A stretch of 64,000 bases of DNA from Anaerolineales bacterium (lineage in GTDB: Bacteria > Chloroflexota > Anaerolineae > 4572-78 > J111). The position numbers were made by a program, and so were the translations under genes. Location: positions 1-64,000 of the forward strand of contig JABTUW010000006.1 in assembly GCA_015075185.1 (NCBI GenBank), written 5' to 3'. This document shows, piece after piece, positions 26,997-35,233 of this stretch. Position 1 is the first letter of the stretch. Every line of letters starts with the position of its first letter. Under the pieces are notes generated by a model. It did not search any database. It was given only the letters and a program-made list of their open reading frames with translations, and had not been told where the DNA came from.

Positions 26997-28493
26997 TCAC
27001 CGCGTCTTCTCGGCATAGGTCACGGCCTCGGACATGGCTTTGGCTTTGTTCCAGCTTTCTTCATATTCCCGCTGCGGGTCGCTGTCGGCGACGATGCCGC
27101 CGCCAGCCTGGATATAGACCGTCTCGCCCTGCATTACAGCGGTGCGGATGGCAATACAGGAGTCCATCGTGCCGTCGTAGCCGATGTAGCCGATGACCCC
27201 GGCGTAAATCCCCCGCCGGGTCGGTTCCAACTCGTCAATGATCTCCATCGCTCGCACCTTGGGCGCCCCGCTGACCGTACCGGCGGGGAAGGTGGCTCGC
27301 AGCAGATCAAAGGCATCGTAGCCTTCTTTGAGTTTACCGCGCACATCGGAGACTATGTGCATCACATGGGAATAGCGTTCGACCACCATCAACTCCTCAA
27401 CCTGGACTGTGCCGTAGTCGCATACACGCCCCAAATCGTTGCGGCCCAAATCAACCAGCATAATGTGTTCGGCCCGCTCTTTTTCATCCTCAAGCAGTTC
27501 TTCGGCCAGGGCCACGTCTTCTTCGACGGTCAAGCCCCGCCAGCGCGTCCCGGCGATGGGCCGCAATTCGGCCATGCCCTCTTCCAGGCGGACGTGCATC
27601 TCCGGGCTGGCCGAGATGATATGCAGCGGCGGGCTGCCCACCCCGCCGGGGAAGCGCATAAAAACCATGTAGGGTGAGGGGTTGTGCATGCGCAGGGCGC
27701 GGTAGATGGCAAAGGGATGGGCCGTTGTCCGGCGCGAGAGGCGCTGCGAGAGCACGACCTGGAAAATGTCGCCGGCGGCAATGTATTCTTTGGCTTTTTC
27801 CACGGTGGCTCTGTACTCGTCCTGAGAAAAATTGGAAACCAGTCCGTTATGGCTGATGTCGCCGGGGGGCGGCACTTCCGGCAGGGGCGCGTTCAGGCGG
27901 GCCACCACTTCGTCTATGCGCGAGATGGCTCGCTGGTAGGCGGTGCGGACATCACCGCGAGTCAAATCGGCGTTGGCGACCACTTGCAGCCGCTGGCGGG
28001 CATGGTCAAACACGACCAGGGTGTGGGCAATCATAAAGGCTGCTTCGGGTACGTGGAGTTCGTCAGGGTTGTTGTCGGGCAGGCGCTCAAAGCGGCGCAC
28101 GGCGTCGTAGCTGAGGAAGCCCACCGCGCCGCCGATAAAGCGGGGCAAATCGGCCAGGCGCACGGGTTTATACTTGGACATTTCCTTTTTCAGCACCTCC
28201 AGCGGGTCCAGCCCTTTTTCTAAGGGGATGGAGCGGCCGTATCCTTCACTGGCAATATAAACCTCGTTGCCAAAAGTGGTCAGCAGGCCGCGCGGGCGCA
28301 CCCCAATGAAGGAGTAGCGGGCCACCTGCTCGCCGCCCGAAACCGACTCCAGCAGAAAACTGGAACCCTCGTCCTGCAATTTGAGATAAATGCTGACCGG
28401 CGTTTCCATATCTGCCGGCAAATCCCGGTGGATGGGGATAAGATTGCCCTTATCGGCCATCGCTTCAACTTGTTCCAAGGTTGGTTGATACAT
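26997..28493 (-). CDS. trpE: anthranilate synthase component I
   Basis: The 498-aa chorismate-utilising enzyme makes anthranilate with ammonia from TrpG. The tryptophan feedback motif LLES is present near residue 50, and the catalytic domain has AGDIFQVVLSQRLSR, GRNDLGRV, AGTVSGAPKVRAME and GIYAGVIGYI. The ATG at 28493 is chosen because AGGAGGG lies immediately upstream; an in-frame extension to 28586 would be encoded by an intergenic gaccgccgacc-type repeat and is rejected. It is the first gene after the tryptophan T-box. Confidence 0.96.
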   Translation of the reverse strand: MYQPTLEQVEAMADKGNLIPIHRDLPADMETPVSIYLKLQDEGSSFLLESVSGGEQVARYSFIGVRPRGLLTTFGNEVYIASEGYGRSIPLEKGLDPLEVLKKEMSKYKPVRLADLPRFIGGAVGFLSYDAVRRFERLPDNNPDELHVPEAAFMIAHTLVVFDHARQRLQVVANADLTRGDVRTAYQRAISRIDEVVARLNAPLPEVPPPGDISHNGLVSNFSQDEYRATVEKAKEYIAAGDIFQVVLSQRLSRRTTAHPFAIYRALRMHNPSPYMVFMRFPGGVGSPPLHIISASPEMHVRLEEGMAELRPIAGTRWRGLTVEEDVALAEELLEDEKERAEHIMLVDLGRNDLGRVCDYGTVQVEELMVVERYSHVMHIVSDVRGKLKEGYDAFDLLRATFPAGTVSGAPKVRAMEIIDELEPTRRGIYAGVIGYIGYDGTMDSCIAIRTAVMQGETVYIQAGGGIVADSDPQREYEESWNKAKAMSEAVTYAEKTR

Positions 28494-28499
28494 ACTGCC

Positions 28500-28600
28500 C
28501 TCCTGCCTGTTAAGTTGTGACCGCCGACCACCGACGGCTGACTGCCTGTTATGACAAAGCTCGTCTTTGCGGCGGTCGGCGGTCATTGGTCTGCGGTCGG
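28500..28600. repeat. gaccgccgaccaccgacg-type inverted repeat before trpE
   Basis: Words gaccgccgaccaccgacgg and ggcggtcggcggtcattgg face each other around an AT-rich loop between the T-box terminator and the trpE ribosome-binding site. The element keeps one frame open upstream of trpE, producing a spurious N-terminal extension. Confidence 0.7.
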
Positions 28601-28605
28601 TTCAA

Positions 28606-28660
28606 ATAAAAAACCTCCCATCCTCGCCGAATCGAACAGACTCGACGGGGACGAGAGGTT
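28606..28660 (-). terminator. T-box terminator hairpin
   Basis: On the minus strand AACCTCTCGTCC ... GGATGGGAGG is followed by TTTTTT (28613-28608). The 5' side overlaps the sequence just after the T-box core, as expected for terminator/antiterminator competition. Confidence 0.85.
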
Positions 28661-28700
28661 GATTTCCCGTGGTGCCACCCCACTTAAACCGGTCTATAAC

Positions 28701-28729
28701 AAAAAACCTTGCGTGAAACACACAAGGTT
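28701..28729 (-). terminator. second hairpin with T-tract inside the T-box leader
   Basis: On the minus strand AACCTTGTGTG (28729-28719) pairs with CACGCAAGGTT (28715-28705) around a 3-nt loop and runs directly into T6 (28706-28701). It stands where stem III of a T-box belongs but has the form of an intrinsic terminator. Confidence 0.6.
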
Positions 28730-29019
28730 TGGTGATAAAGCCAGTTTCACTCAGTAGATACGCAGCCACCCTGAGCGTATCGAAGGTAGCTTGAATATCC
28801 GTCTCCCTGGTAACGGTGGAGTCTCCGGCGCAGCCTACTTGTCAGACGTTTTAACGTCAAACGTTCGGAGCGCAACTCGCAGTCCCATTCACTACCCGCG
28901 CTCGTACCGGCCTCACACCGAGTGACCGGCTCTCTGAACGCCGCTTGAGCAGTTACTCTTCCTGGTCAACGTTTTTAGAATTTTACCTTGCGGGCAAATG
29001 TATCATATCTGGAGAAATT

Positions 29020-29025
29020 TGTCAA
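29020..29025 (-). promoter_or_regulatory. -35 box of the trpE T-box transcript
   Basis: A consensus TTGACA on the minus strand (29025-29020) is followed 17 nt later by TACATT, or 15 nt later by GATACA, giving a transcription start close to 28990, just before the T-box stem I. Confidence 0.55.
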
Positions 29026-29078
29026 TAGAACGGTTGGTCTTGCGGGAAAATGTTGTCCAGATTTTACCTATTGCTCGT

Positions 29079-29107
29079 TTGACCTAGTTTTGGATTGATG
29101 GTATATT
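29079..29107 (+). promoter_or_regulatory. sigma70-type promoter of the glycosyltransferase gene
   Basis: TTGACC (29079-29084) and TATATT (29102-29107) are 17 nt apart, oriented away from the trpE promoter. Transcription would begin near 29114 and produce an 80-nt leader before the first glycosyltransferase start. Confidence 0.65.
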
Positions 29108-29129
29108 ACAGGGGTTATTAGGATCAAGG

Positions 29130-29176
29130 ATGCTCCCTGAAATACCGGCCAGGCCGGGTGGGGAGCATTGTTTTTT
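29130..29176 (+). terminator. terminator-like leader hairpin before the glycosyltransferase gene
   Basis: tgctccc (29131-29137) pairs with gggagca (29161-29167), with an inner ccggcc/ggccgg stem, and is followed by ttgtttttta. It lies between promoter and gene in the leader, so it is either an attenuator or a terminator for transcripts starting at 29114. Confidence 0.6.
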
Positions 29177-29194
29177 AGGAAGGTGGAAAGAGGT

Positions 29195-30307
29195 ATGCGG
29201 ATTGGCATAGATGCGCGGTTGGTCTTTTATAACCGCGCAGGGATTGGTCAATATATTTTGCAGCTAACCGAGGCATTGGCCAGTCTTAAGCCTCATGAAG
29301 ATACCTTTCTGCTGTTGCAAAGCCGCAAAGACAGAGGCTCAATTGTCAAGAGCAACGGCTTTCTGCGCAAATCGTTGTGGACTCCCAGCCATAATCGGTT
29401 TGAGCAGACGGCGTTAAGTTTCGAAGTTTCACGTTTGGGGCTGGACTTGCTGCACAGCCCCGATTTTATTCCTCCCTTCAGACGCAATTACAAATCGGTT
29501 ATTACGATACATGATTTAGCCTTTTTATTGTATCCCCATTTTCTGACCAAAGAGAGCGCCCGTTACTACGGGCAAATTGACCAGGCCTGGCGCAAAACTG
29601 ATCATATTATCGCCGTATCAGAGGCGACCAAACACGACAGCATCAAAATGCTGGGAGTGCCGGAAAAGAAAATTACCGTTATCCACGAAGCCGCCAATCC
29701 AATTTATCGCCCGCTGCCAAAAGAGGAAGCCCGGCAGGTCGCCAAAGAGAAGTACAAACTTGACCAGGATTTCATCCTGTTTGTCAGCACGATTGAACCG
29801 CGCAAAAATTTACCCGGCCTGCTGCAAGCGTACCGCCGCTTGCGGGATGATTATAAACGTGAAGAAACGCTGGTTTTGGCCGGTTCAAATGGCTGGCTCT
29901 GGGAAGAAGTCTATGAGACCGTGGCCAAGCTGAACCTGGAAAAACACGTTGCCTTCCTGGGGCGGGTGCCTTCTGAGGATTTGGTTTACCTGTACAATGC
30001 CTCCCAGTTATTGGTTCACCCCTCGTTTTACGAAGGTTTTGGCCTGACTCCTCTTGAAGCCATGACCTGCGGTACGCCGGTCATTGTTTCCAACACCTCT
30101 TCGTTGCCTGAAGTTGTCGGCGATGCCGCCATGCTGATAAATCCTCACGACATTGAGGGTCTCACGGTAGCAATTTGGCGCGTGCTGACCGAACCAGATC
30201 TGCGCAAAGATTTAACCTGCAAGGGCCTCAAACGCGCCAAGAAATTCTCCTGGAAACATGCAGCTGAAAAAACACTGGAAGTTTATCATAAAGTAGGCAA
30301 AGGGTAG
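29195..30307 (+). CDS. GT4-family glycosyltransferase
   Basis: The 370-aa GT-B fold enzyme has an N-terminal acceptor domain (MRIGIDARLVFYNRAGIG) and a C-terminal nucleotide-sugar-binding domain with VSTIEPRKNLPGLLQAY and the EX7E region YEGFGLTPLEAMTCGTPVI. This matches retaining GT4 mannosyl- or glucosyltransferases of exopolysaccharide or glycolipid synthesis; donor and acceptor are unknown. The ATG at 29195 has AAAGAGG just upstream and starts at the conserved MRIGIDAR; an in-frame codon at 29168 overlaps the leader hairpin. It is followed by a repeat gap and a second GT4 gene. Confidence 0.9.
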   Translation: MRIGIDARLVFYNRAGIGQYILQLTEALASLKPHEDTFLLLQSRKDRGSIVKSNGFLRKSLWTPSHNRFEQTALSFEVSRLGLDLLHSPDFIPPFRRNYKSVITIHDLAFLLYPHFLTKESARYYGQIDQAWRKTDHIIAVSEATKHDSIKMLGVPEKKITVIHEAANPIYRPLPKEEARQVAKEKYKLDQDFILFVSTIEPRKNLPGLLQAYRRLRDDYKREETLVLAGSNGWLWEEVYETVAKLNLEKHVAFLGRVPSEDLVYLYNASQLLVHPSFYEGFGLTPLEAMTCGTPVIVSNTSSLPEVVGDAAMLINPHDIEGLTVAIWRVLTEPDLRKDLTCKGLKRAKKFSWKHAAEKTLEVYHKVGKG

Positions 30308-30413
30308 GGGATAGTAGATGGTGAATAGAAGATGGTAGTATAGAAGGAAGATAGAAAATACAATTCTCTATCTTCCATTCTCTATCTTCCATTCTCTATC
30401 TTCCATTCTCTAC
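30308..30413. repeat. gatagaagatag-word repeat between two glycosyltransferases
   Basis: gatagtagatggtgaatagaag-type words run in one direction and tctatcttccattc words (at least three tandem copies, 14-nt period) run back, forming a long imperfect hairpin. Related words occur at 46321-46378 and 60080-60198. Confidence 0.85.
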
Positions 30414-30421
30414 AAGTGGTG

Positions 30422-31663
30422 ATGCGAATTTTGCTGTTGACTCCCCAGCGGCCCTATCCCCCGCACCAGGGCACGACGCTGCGGAATTTTAATCTAGTGA
30501 AAGAGCTAGCCAAGCGCCACACTGTTTGTGTGCTGACGTTTCTGGAGCCAGACCAAAATCCCCACGATGCCGGCCCCCTGCTTAACCTGTGTGAATGGGT
30601 TGAAACAGTTCCCGTACCTCAACGCAGTACCAACCTGCGCCTGCGCCAAATGCTGACCACGGGTCGTCCTGACATGAGCCTGCGCCTTTGGTCGCCGGAG
30701 TTGAACGCCCAGCTTGCCAATAAACTCCGTGAGCAGCCGTTTGATGTAGTCGAAATCGAGGGCATTGAGATGAGTCCCTACCTGCCCACCCTCGAGGCGG
30801 CCCAGCCCCGTCCCCTAATTATTTACGATGCCCACAATGCCGAGTGGGTTTTACAGAAACGCGCCTGCCTGGCCGACCTCAAGAACCCGACTCGTTGGCC
30901 TGCTGCTGTCTACAGTTGGGTCCAGTGGCACCGCCTGCGGCGATATGAGGCTGAATTGCTGCGGCGGGTAGATCACACTATTGCGATGTCTCATCCTGAT
31001 AAGGTGGCTCTGCGCGATGTTGCCCCTGATGTACCCATCACCGTTGTGCCCAATGGCGTGGATTTGACCGCTTACGATAAAGTGGACCGGACTATTGCCT
31101 GCGATTTATTGTTTACCGGCAAAATGGATTTTCGGCCCAATATTGATGCCGTGCTTTGGTTTGGGAAGTATGTATGGCCGCTGATTCAGGCTCAACGTCC
31201 CGGCACAAGTTTTGCGATTGTCGGGCAGCGGCCTCACCCCCGGCTGGATGTTTTGCGCACTTTGCCCGGTGTGACCATCACCGGTTACGTGGACGACGTG
31301 CGGCCTTACCTGGCCGGAGCGAAGGTCTACGTGGCCCCGCTTCGAGTGGGCGGGGGCACCCGGCTGAAACTGTTGGAAGCCATGATGATGGGTAAACCGA
31401 TTGTCGCGACCACCCTAGGGGCAGAGGGCTTTCCGGTAGTTCACGGGCAGGAGTTGGTTTTAGCCGATGAGGCCGAGCATTTTGCCAGAGAGGTACTCGA
31501 TTTGCTGGACAACCCGGCTCGCCGGGCCAGGCTGGGGGTGGCGGGTCGAGCTTTTGCCCAGGCCAACTATGGTTGGGATGCGCTGATCCCCCAACTTGAA
31601 AAAATTTACCACGACCGCCGGCCCTTGAACGCAAGGCCTCCCTTTGGGTCGGCTGGCCGCTGA
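30422..31663 (+). CDS. GT4-family glycosyltransferase
   Basis: The 413-aa GT-B enzyme begins MRILLLTPQRPYPPHQG, has VVPNGVDLTAY at the start of its second domain, LLFTGKMDFRPNIDAVLWF, and the donor-site region RVGGGTRLKLLEAMMMGKPIV. It resembles PelF/Stp2-like sugar transferases that act on lipid or polysaccharide acceptors. The ATG at 30422 is chosen; GTG codons at 30416 and 30419 are alternatives. The DNA directly before the start is repeat sequence and carries no clear Shine-Dalgarno. It converges on the large SLATT-type gene. Confidence 0.87.
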   Translation: MRILLLTPQRPYPPHQGTTLRNFNLVKELAKRHTVCVLTFLEPDQNPHDAGPLLNLCEWVETVPVPQRSTNLRLRQMLTTGRPDMSLRLWSPELNAQLANKLREQPFDVVEIEGIEMSPYLPTLEAAQPRPLIIYDAHNAEWVLQKRACLADLKNPTRWPAAVYSWVQWHRLRRYEAELLRRVDHTIAMSHPDKVALRDVAPDVPITVVPNGVDLTAYDKVDRTIACDLLFTGKMDFRPNIDAVLWFGKYVWPLIQAQRPGTSFAIVGQRPHPRLDVLRTLPGVTITGYVDDVRPYLAGAKVYVAPLRVGGGTRLKLLEAMMMGKPIVATTLGAEGFPVVHGQELVLADEAEHFAREVLDLLDNPARRARLGVAGRAFAQANYGWDALIPQLEKIYHDRRPLNARPPFGSAGR

Positions 31664-31721
31664 CCATTCATCACTTGACGAAGTAAAAAGGTTACTGAAC
31701 GGGCAGGTGGTATTGTAGATC

Positions 31722-34700
31722 CTACTGGCCGTGGGCCAGCCCATCCAGCACCTGAGCAACTTTGCCTTTGGCCTGCCAGTAATCAAATTTGGTAATATCC
31801 AGGTGTTCGACGATGCCGCCCAGACGGCGGACTTCTTTCATCATGTGGCCGGTGCCGCCCGGTCCATCGCCACCCTGACCGTTCCACAGGGCAATAAAGC
31901 GGACGTGCTCGATGCCATAAATGAGGGCCGAGTAGAGCGCCCAGCGGTTGTTGCGCTCAAAGGGGTTGTCTCCCTCTTTCAGCGGTCCAAGCCGGTCAAG
32001 CTGGAATTCAAAAGTAACCCTGGGGTTATTACGGATATTATAGAAGCGTTCCACCCAAGCATCCCCGGCAAAGCTGACCGACCTCTCGATAAATTCCGCT
32101 TCAGAAAAAGGAAGCAAAATCTCTACCCGCATATCGCGTTTGAGGCAGGCTTCGATAAAGAGAATATCGCCGCCGCAGGCCGCGCCGGGGGCAATCGCCA
32201 TATCATTATGATCCGCCCCCAGCTTATCCAGGGCTTTGTCAAGGCGGTCGGCGGCTTCTGGTTCCATCTCTGGCGGGAAGCGCGGCTCCGGCCGGCCTGG
32301 CCGGTCAATCATGTGGCCGGAGAAAAGGAAAACGTCCCGAGTTTCCCGTCCAACATGGGCCGCTTGAATTTCTTGCTCAACCTTGACCACTTCTTCACGC
32401 AGAACGGCAATCCCGGCCTCGACATAGTCAGGGCGAAAGTTTAACGAATGTAACAGCTCCAGTTGAGACAAGGCGGATTTCAAGGCAAAACGATTTTGAC
32501 CGGCCAGCGTCAGGGCCTTCTGATAAGCCCGTGTCACCATTTTTGGGTCTTCGGCGGTACAGACGGCCAAATCCCCCAGCGAGAGAAAAATCCAAAAATT
32601 ACTACTTTGTTTTTGCGCTTGACTCTCCAGGCTAAACTGGACGGCTCCTTTAAGCAAATTTATTTGCTGCCGCAGGGCCAAAATTTCAGGATCATCATCG
32701 TCGGCAAAGTGGTGGGCCAGATTGTCCAGCAGCAGCGACAGGCTCAGCGCGTTGATCCCAGAGTAATAATGATTTTGATTCAGGCGATAGCCGGATAAAT
32801 AGGTATCAATCGCTTTCTTGAGCCAGTAAGCAGTGTTGTAGGCTTTTTTCTGGCGTTCCTGCGCATCCTCAATACTTTCCCACTCATTGGCCCACATTTC
32901 TTTGAAAATACGGCCCAGGTAGGAGATGGCCTCGATGTTGGCCGGCTCCTCCTGCAACAGCCGTTCCAGTTTGACCACGGCCTCGTCGGCGCGGCCCAGC
33001 CGGGCCAGGTGAAAGGCCTCCTCGCGGCGGAACTCAGAGTTGTAGGGATTGAGTTTTAAGCCCTCCTGGTACTGCCGCCGGGCCAGTTCGGGGCGGCTCA
33101 GACTCTTAAGGGCACGCCCGGCCTCGGCAATGGCCTCCTCTTTGATCAGCGGGTTGGTCACCTCTTCGGTCAGCAATAATACGTCGCCGATGCGCTTTTG
33201 GCGTTGGGCAATAGTGACCCGCTCTTCCCATTCTTTATACTCGCGCCAATAGCCCGTAGCCAGGGGAGTGCGCAGCGATCTACGGCTCGGCTCCTCCAAG
33301 CCATCCAGCAGATTAAAGATGGGGCTGTGAATCCGGTCCTGGCTGGAAGCCCAGGTTTCGCGGGTGATTTTGACAATAGCCTGCTTATCTTTTTCCAAAT
33401 ATTCCGGGTCGGGCCGGCCGTTTTTGTCAATACGATAGGGTACGGTGCGGACGTTAAAAATGTCGAACGGCAAGTAGGAGCGGCCCGACTGAATATGGAC
33501 CAAGCCGCGCTTGCGGATGGCGTGCCGCACGCCCAGCTCGTAGAAAACATTGGCATTGTCAATGCTCAAATCGGCAATAACCAGATCAGCCAATAGCAAC
33601 TCCTGAAACATATCGGTCAAAATGTCGCCGCTGACGCTCTCTTCGTCGGCGCGGAACGGCTCAAAGCCGGCCTCTTCGAGGGCAGGCTTGATCAAATCCT
33701 GGTAAATGGTGTTAAAATCTATCCACCGCCCATCCGGCCCTTGCTTGCGGCCGAACGGCATTACGACAAAGGCATGAGGCAAGCCCCTGAGCTTTTTAGG
33801 GGGAGCTGGGGGTTGAGGAGAGGCTGCCGTGGCCACTTGGGGGGCTTCGGCCTGGCTGGCTGGCGTTGTTGGCTTGTCTTGAGCGCCGTTCACTCCTGCT
33901 GCCTCTTTGGCGGCAGCGGCTTGGACCAAATTTTCGACAGCATCTTCCGCTGTTGAAATAACCTCCTCAGGAACGCCCAGCTTGGGTAATATTTTACCCG
34001 CGACAGCCAGGGCTTTTTGAGCTTGCTCCAGCAGGGCTGCGTCAATCATCGGCGAGCTAGGCGCGTTCATGGCCTTGGCGATCAAGTCGCCCTCCTTACC
34101 TTTGAGGTCGGCTACGGCCTGGCGCATTTCGCTGATGTATTGGTTGTGCTGGCTCCACAAGACTCGCTCGGTAGCGGTGACCATCTTGAAAAACTCATCG
34201 CTGGTTCTTTGGGATGGAGTTAAACTGAACCAATGATCGCGAATAATCTTTAACTCAAGAGTGAGCTGGCTGTAGTTGTTAATTGTTGAGTCCAGCCGGC
34301 GCAATTCCAGCCAGGCGGTGAAAGCAGCGGCGATGGAGGTAGTCAGGGCGACCCAGATGCTGAAGCTACCCCCCAATGCCGCCAGGAATGTTCCTAACCC
34401 GCCAAAAATAAAAATGGCGATTTGCAGGCGGGTGCGGTCGGTCTGAAGCTGGACAATTTTATTGGCGTGATAATTGAGCTGGTTATCCAGCCGAAAGTGG
34501 ATGTACTCCTCGGCCAGCAGGTTAGAAAAGCCAGGGTCGCTGTCGGGGTCGCCGGGGGAATAGTAAGGGGGAATGACGCCGGTATAAGGTTTCAAAACTA
34601 GGCCGCCGCCGACGCCCTCAAACACCTGGCGCTGGATAGCGGCCACGCGCTCGGTGAGCCACTGGTCCCGCTCGTCTTGCTGCTGCAAGAGGGTGCGGTA

Positions 34701-35036
34701 AAAGTAAATCTCTTTTTTAATTTCCTCGGCGCCGGTGCGAAACGCCAGCCAGCGCTCGCCCTGCTGCATCTTGTTAGCAAAAGCCAGAATCACCGAACTG
34801 ATGATGGGCACCAGAATCAAGCCAATCTTGAGCGCCTGTCCCAGCATTGTTTCTGGACTTCCATAAAGTTGGGTGAGAATGGCTAATAGAGTTGCTATCA
34901 CCGCCAAAATAAGCACTGCCCGGCGCAAGGTCAGGTGATGTTTGGAAGCGGCCTGGGCGCTGGTATCAAACTCGGCGTAACGGCTCCAGGCATTTTGCAG
35001 CGCGATGGAGTTTTCGTTAACGGGTTGTTGGCTCAT
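31722..35036 (-). CDS. multidomain SLATT/DUF4231-like - NDT-like - TPR - SLOG-like membrane protein
   Basis: The 1104-aa protein has predicted membrane pairs at about residues 38-58 and 68-88 and again at 204-245, in a context resembling DUF4231/SLATT modules. A linker rich in Ala/Pro follows (375-415). Residues 420-540 match nucleoside 2-deoxyribosyltransferase/TIR-like folds (FVVMPFG, ADLVIADLSIDNANVFYELG with Glu500). A TPR/DUF4071-like region spans about 560-900. Residues about 925-1104 look like a Rossmann SLOG/LOG-type nucleotide-binding domain (SGHMID, CGGDILFIEACL, VEILLPF). Such parts occur separately in nucleotide-sensing conflict systems; here they are joined. The ATG at 35036 follows GAGGGG. 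The function is unproven. Confidence 0.75.
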   Translation of the reverse strand: MSQQPVNENSIALQNAWSRYAEFDTSAQAASKHHLTLRRAVLILAVIATLLAILTQLYGSPETMLGQALKIGLILVPIISSVILAFANKMQQGERWLAFRTGAEEIKKEIYFYRTLLQQQDERDQWLTERVAAIQRQVFEGVGGGLVLKPYTGVIPPYYSPGDPDSDPGFSNLLAEEYIHFRLDNQLNYHANKIVQLQTDRTRLQIAIFIFGGLGTFLAALGGSFSIWVALTTSIAAAFTAWLELRRLDSTINNYSQLTLELKIIRDHWFSLTPSQRTSDEFFKMVTATERVLWSQHNQYISEMRQAVADLKGKEGDLIAKAMNAPSSPMIDAALLEQAQKALAVAGKILPKLGVPEEVISTAEDAVENLVQAAAAKEAAGVNGAQDKPTTPASQAEAPQVATAASPQPPAPPKKLRGLPHAFVVMPFGRKQGPDGRWIDFNTIYQDLIKPALEEAGFEPFRADEESVSGDILTDMFQELLLADLVIADLSIDNANVFYELGVRHAIRKRGLVHIQSGRSYLPFDIFNVRTVPYRIDKNGRPDPEYLEKDKQAIVKITRETWASSQDRIHSPIFNLLDGLEEPSRRSLRTPLATGYWREYKEWEERVTIAQRQKRIGDVLLLTEEVTNPLIKEEAIAEAGRALKSLSRPELARRQYQEGLKLNPYNSEFRREEAFHLARLGRADEAVVKLERLLQEEPANIEAISYLGRIFKEMWANEWESIEDAQERQKKAYNTAYWLKKAIDTYLSGYRLNQNHYYSGINALSLSLLLDNLAHHFADDDDPEILALRQQINLLKGAVQFSLESQAQKQSSNFWIFLSLGDLAVCTAEDPKMVTRAYQKALTLAGQNRFALKSALSQLELLHSLNFRPDYVEAGIAVLREEVVKVEQEIQAAHVGRETRDVFLFSGHMIDRPGRPEPRFPPEMEPEAADRLDKALDKLGADHNDMAIAPGAACGGDILFIEACLKRDMRVEILLPFSEAEFIERSVSFAGDAWVERFYNIRNNPRVTFEFQLDRLGPLKEGDNPFERNNRWALYSALIYGIEHVRFIALWNGQGGDGPGGTGHMMKEVRRLGGIVEHLDITKFDYWQAKGKVAQVLDGLAHGQ

Positions 35037-35055
35037 GGTGAATCCCCTCTTTACA

Positions 35056-35091
35056 TTACCCTATTATCGGGTAACAATTCTTAAATGTCAA
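35056..35091 (-). promoter_or_regulatory. promoter with palindrome over the -10 box for the SLATT/SLOG gene
   Basis: On the minus strand TTGACA (35091-35086) and GATAAT (35068-35063) are 17 nt apart. The -10 box is flanked by TTACCC and GGGTAA (35074-35069 and 35061-35056), a 6-bp dyad with a 7-nt centre. A repressor bound there would block the promoter directly. Confidence 0.7.
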
Positions 35092-35115
35092 TACCAAATT
35101 TAGCCGCACCCCGGT

Positions 35116-35144
35116 TTGACAAGGTTGGTGTGTTCGGTTAGAGT
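35116..35144 (+). promoter_or_regulatory. promoter of the PH-domain gene
   Basis: TTGACA (35116-35121) and TAGAGT (35139-35144) are 17 nt apart and diverge from the promoter of the SLATT/SLOG gene. The leader to the ATG at 35234 is about 83 nt. Confidence 0.55.
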
Positions 35145-35233
35145 CAGAGGATAGTAGGGTGAGTGGATTCAATTTTTGAGGAATAGTAGAACTTCGTTAA
35201 GTGGCAACCAAGTAGTGAAAAGGAGATAATCCA

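Larger units (their letters stand above)
28604..28985 (-). promoter_or_regulatory. tryptophan-specific T-box leader (riboswitch) of trpE
   Basis: On the minus strand the T-box core GGGGTGGCACCACGGG (28681-28666) pairs with uncharged tRNA acceptor ends. Upstream, stem I features are visible: AGGAAGAGTA and CAGAGAGCCGG at about 28966-28928, GGTGTGAGGCCGG, and a specifier loop GTGAATGGGACTG in which UGG (28887-28885), a Trp codon, occupies the expected place. The competing terminator hairpin is at 28660-28608. When tRNA-Trp is uncharged, read-through into trpE-trpGD-trpC should rise. Part of a dispersed repeat (28790-28765) sits in the linker. Confidence 0.92.

Noticed and set aside
28494-28586. 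N-terminal extension of TrpE by 31 residues
   Set aside because: The extension is encoded by an intergenic inverted repeat, and an excellent ribosome-binding site precedes the internal ATG at 28493.
30361-30413. Tandem 14-nt units as a possible CRISPR array
   Set aside because: Units are contiguous with no unique spacers, the period is far too short, and no cas genes are near.
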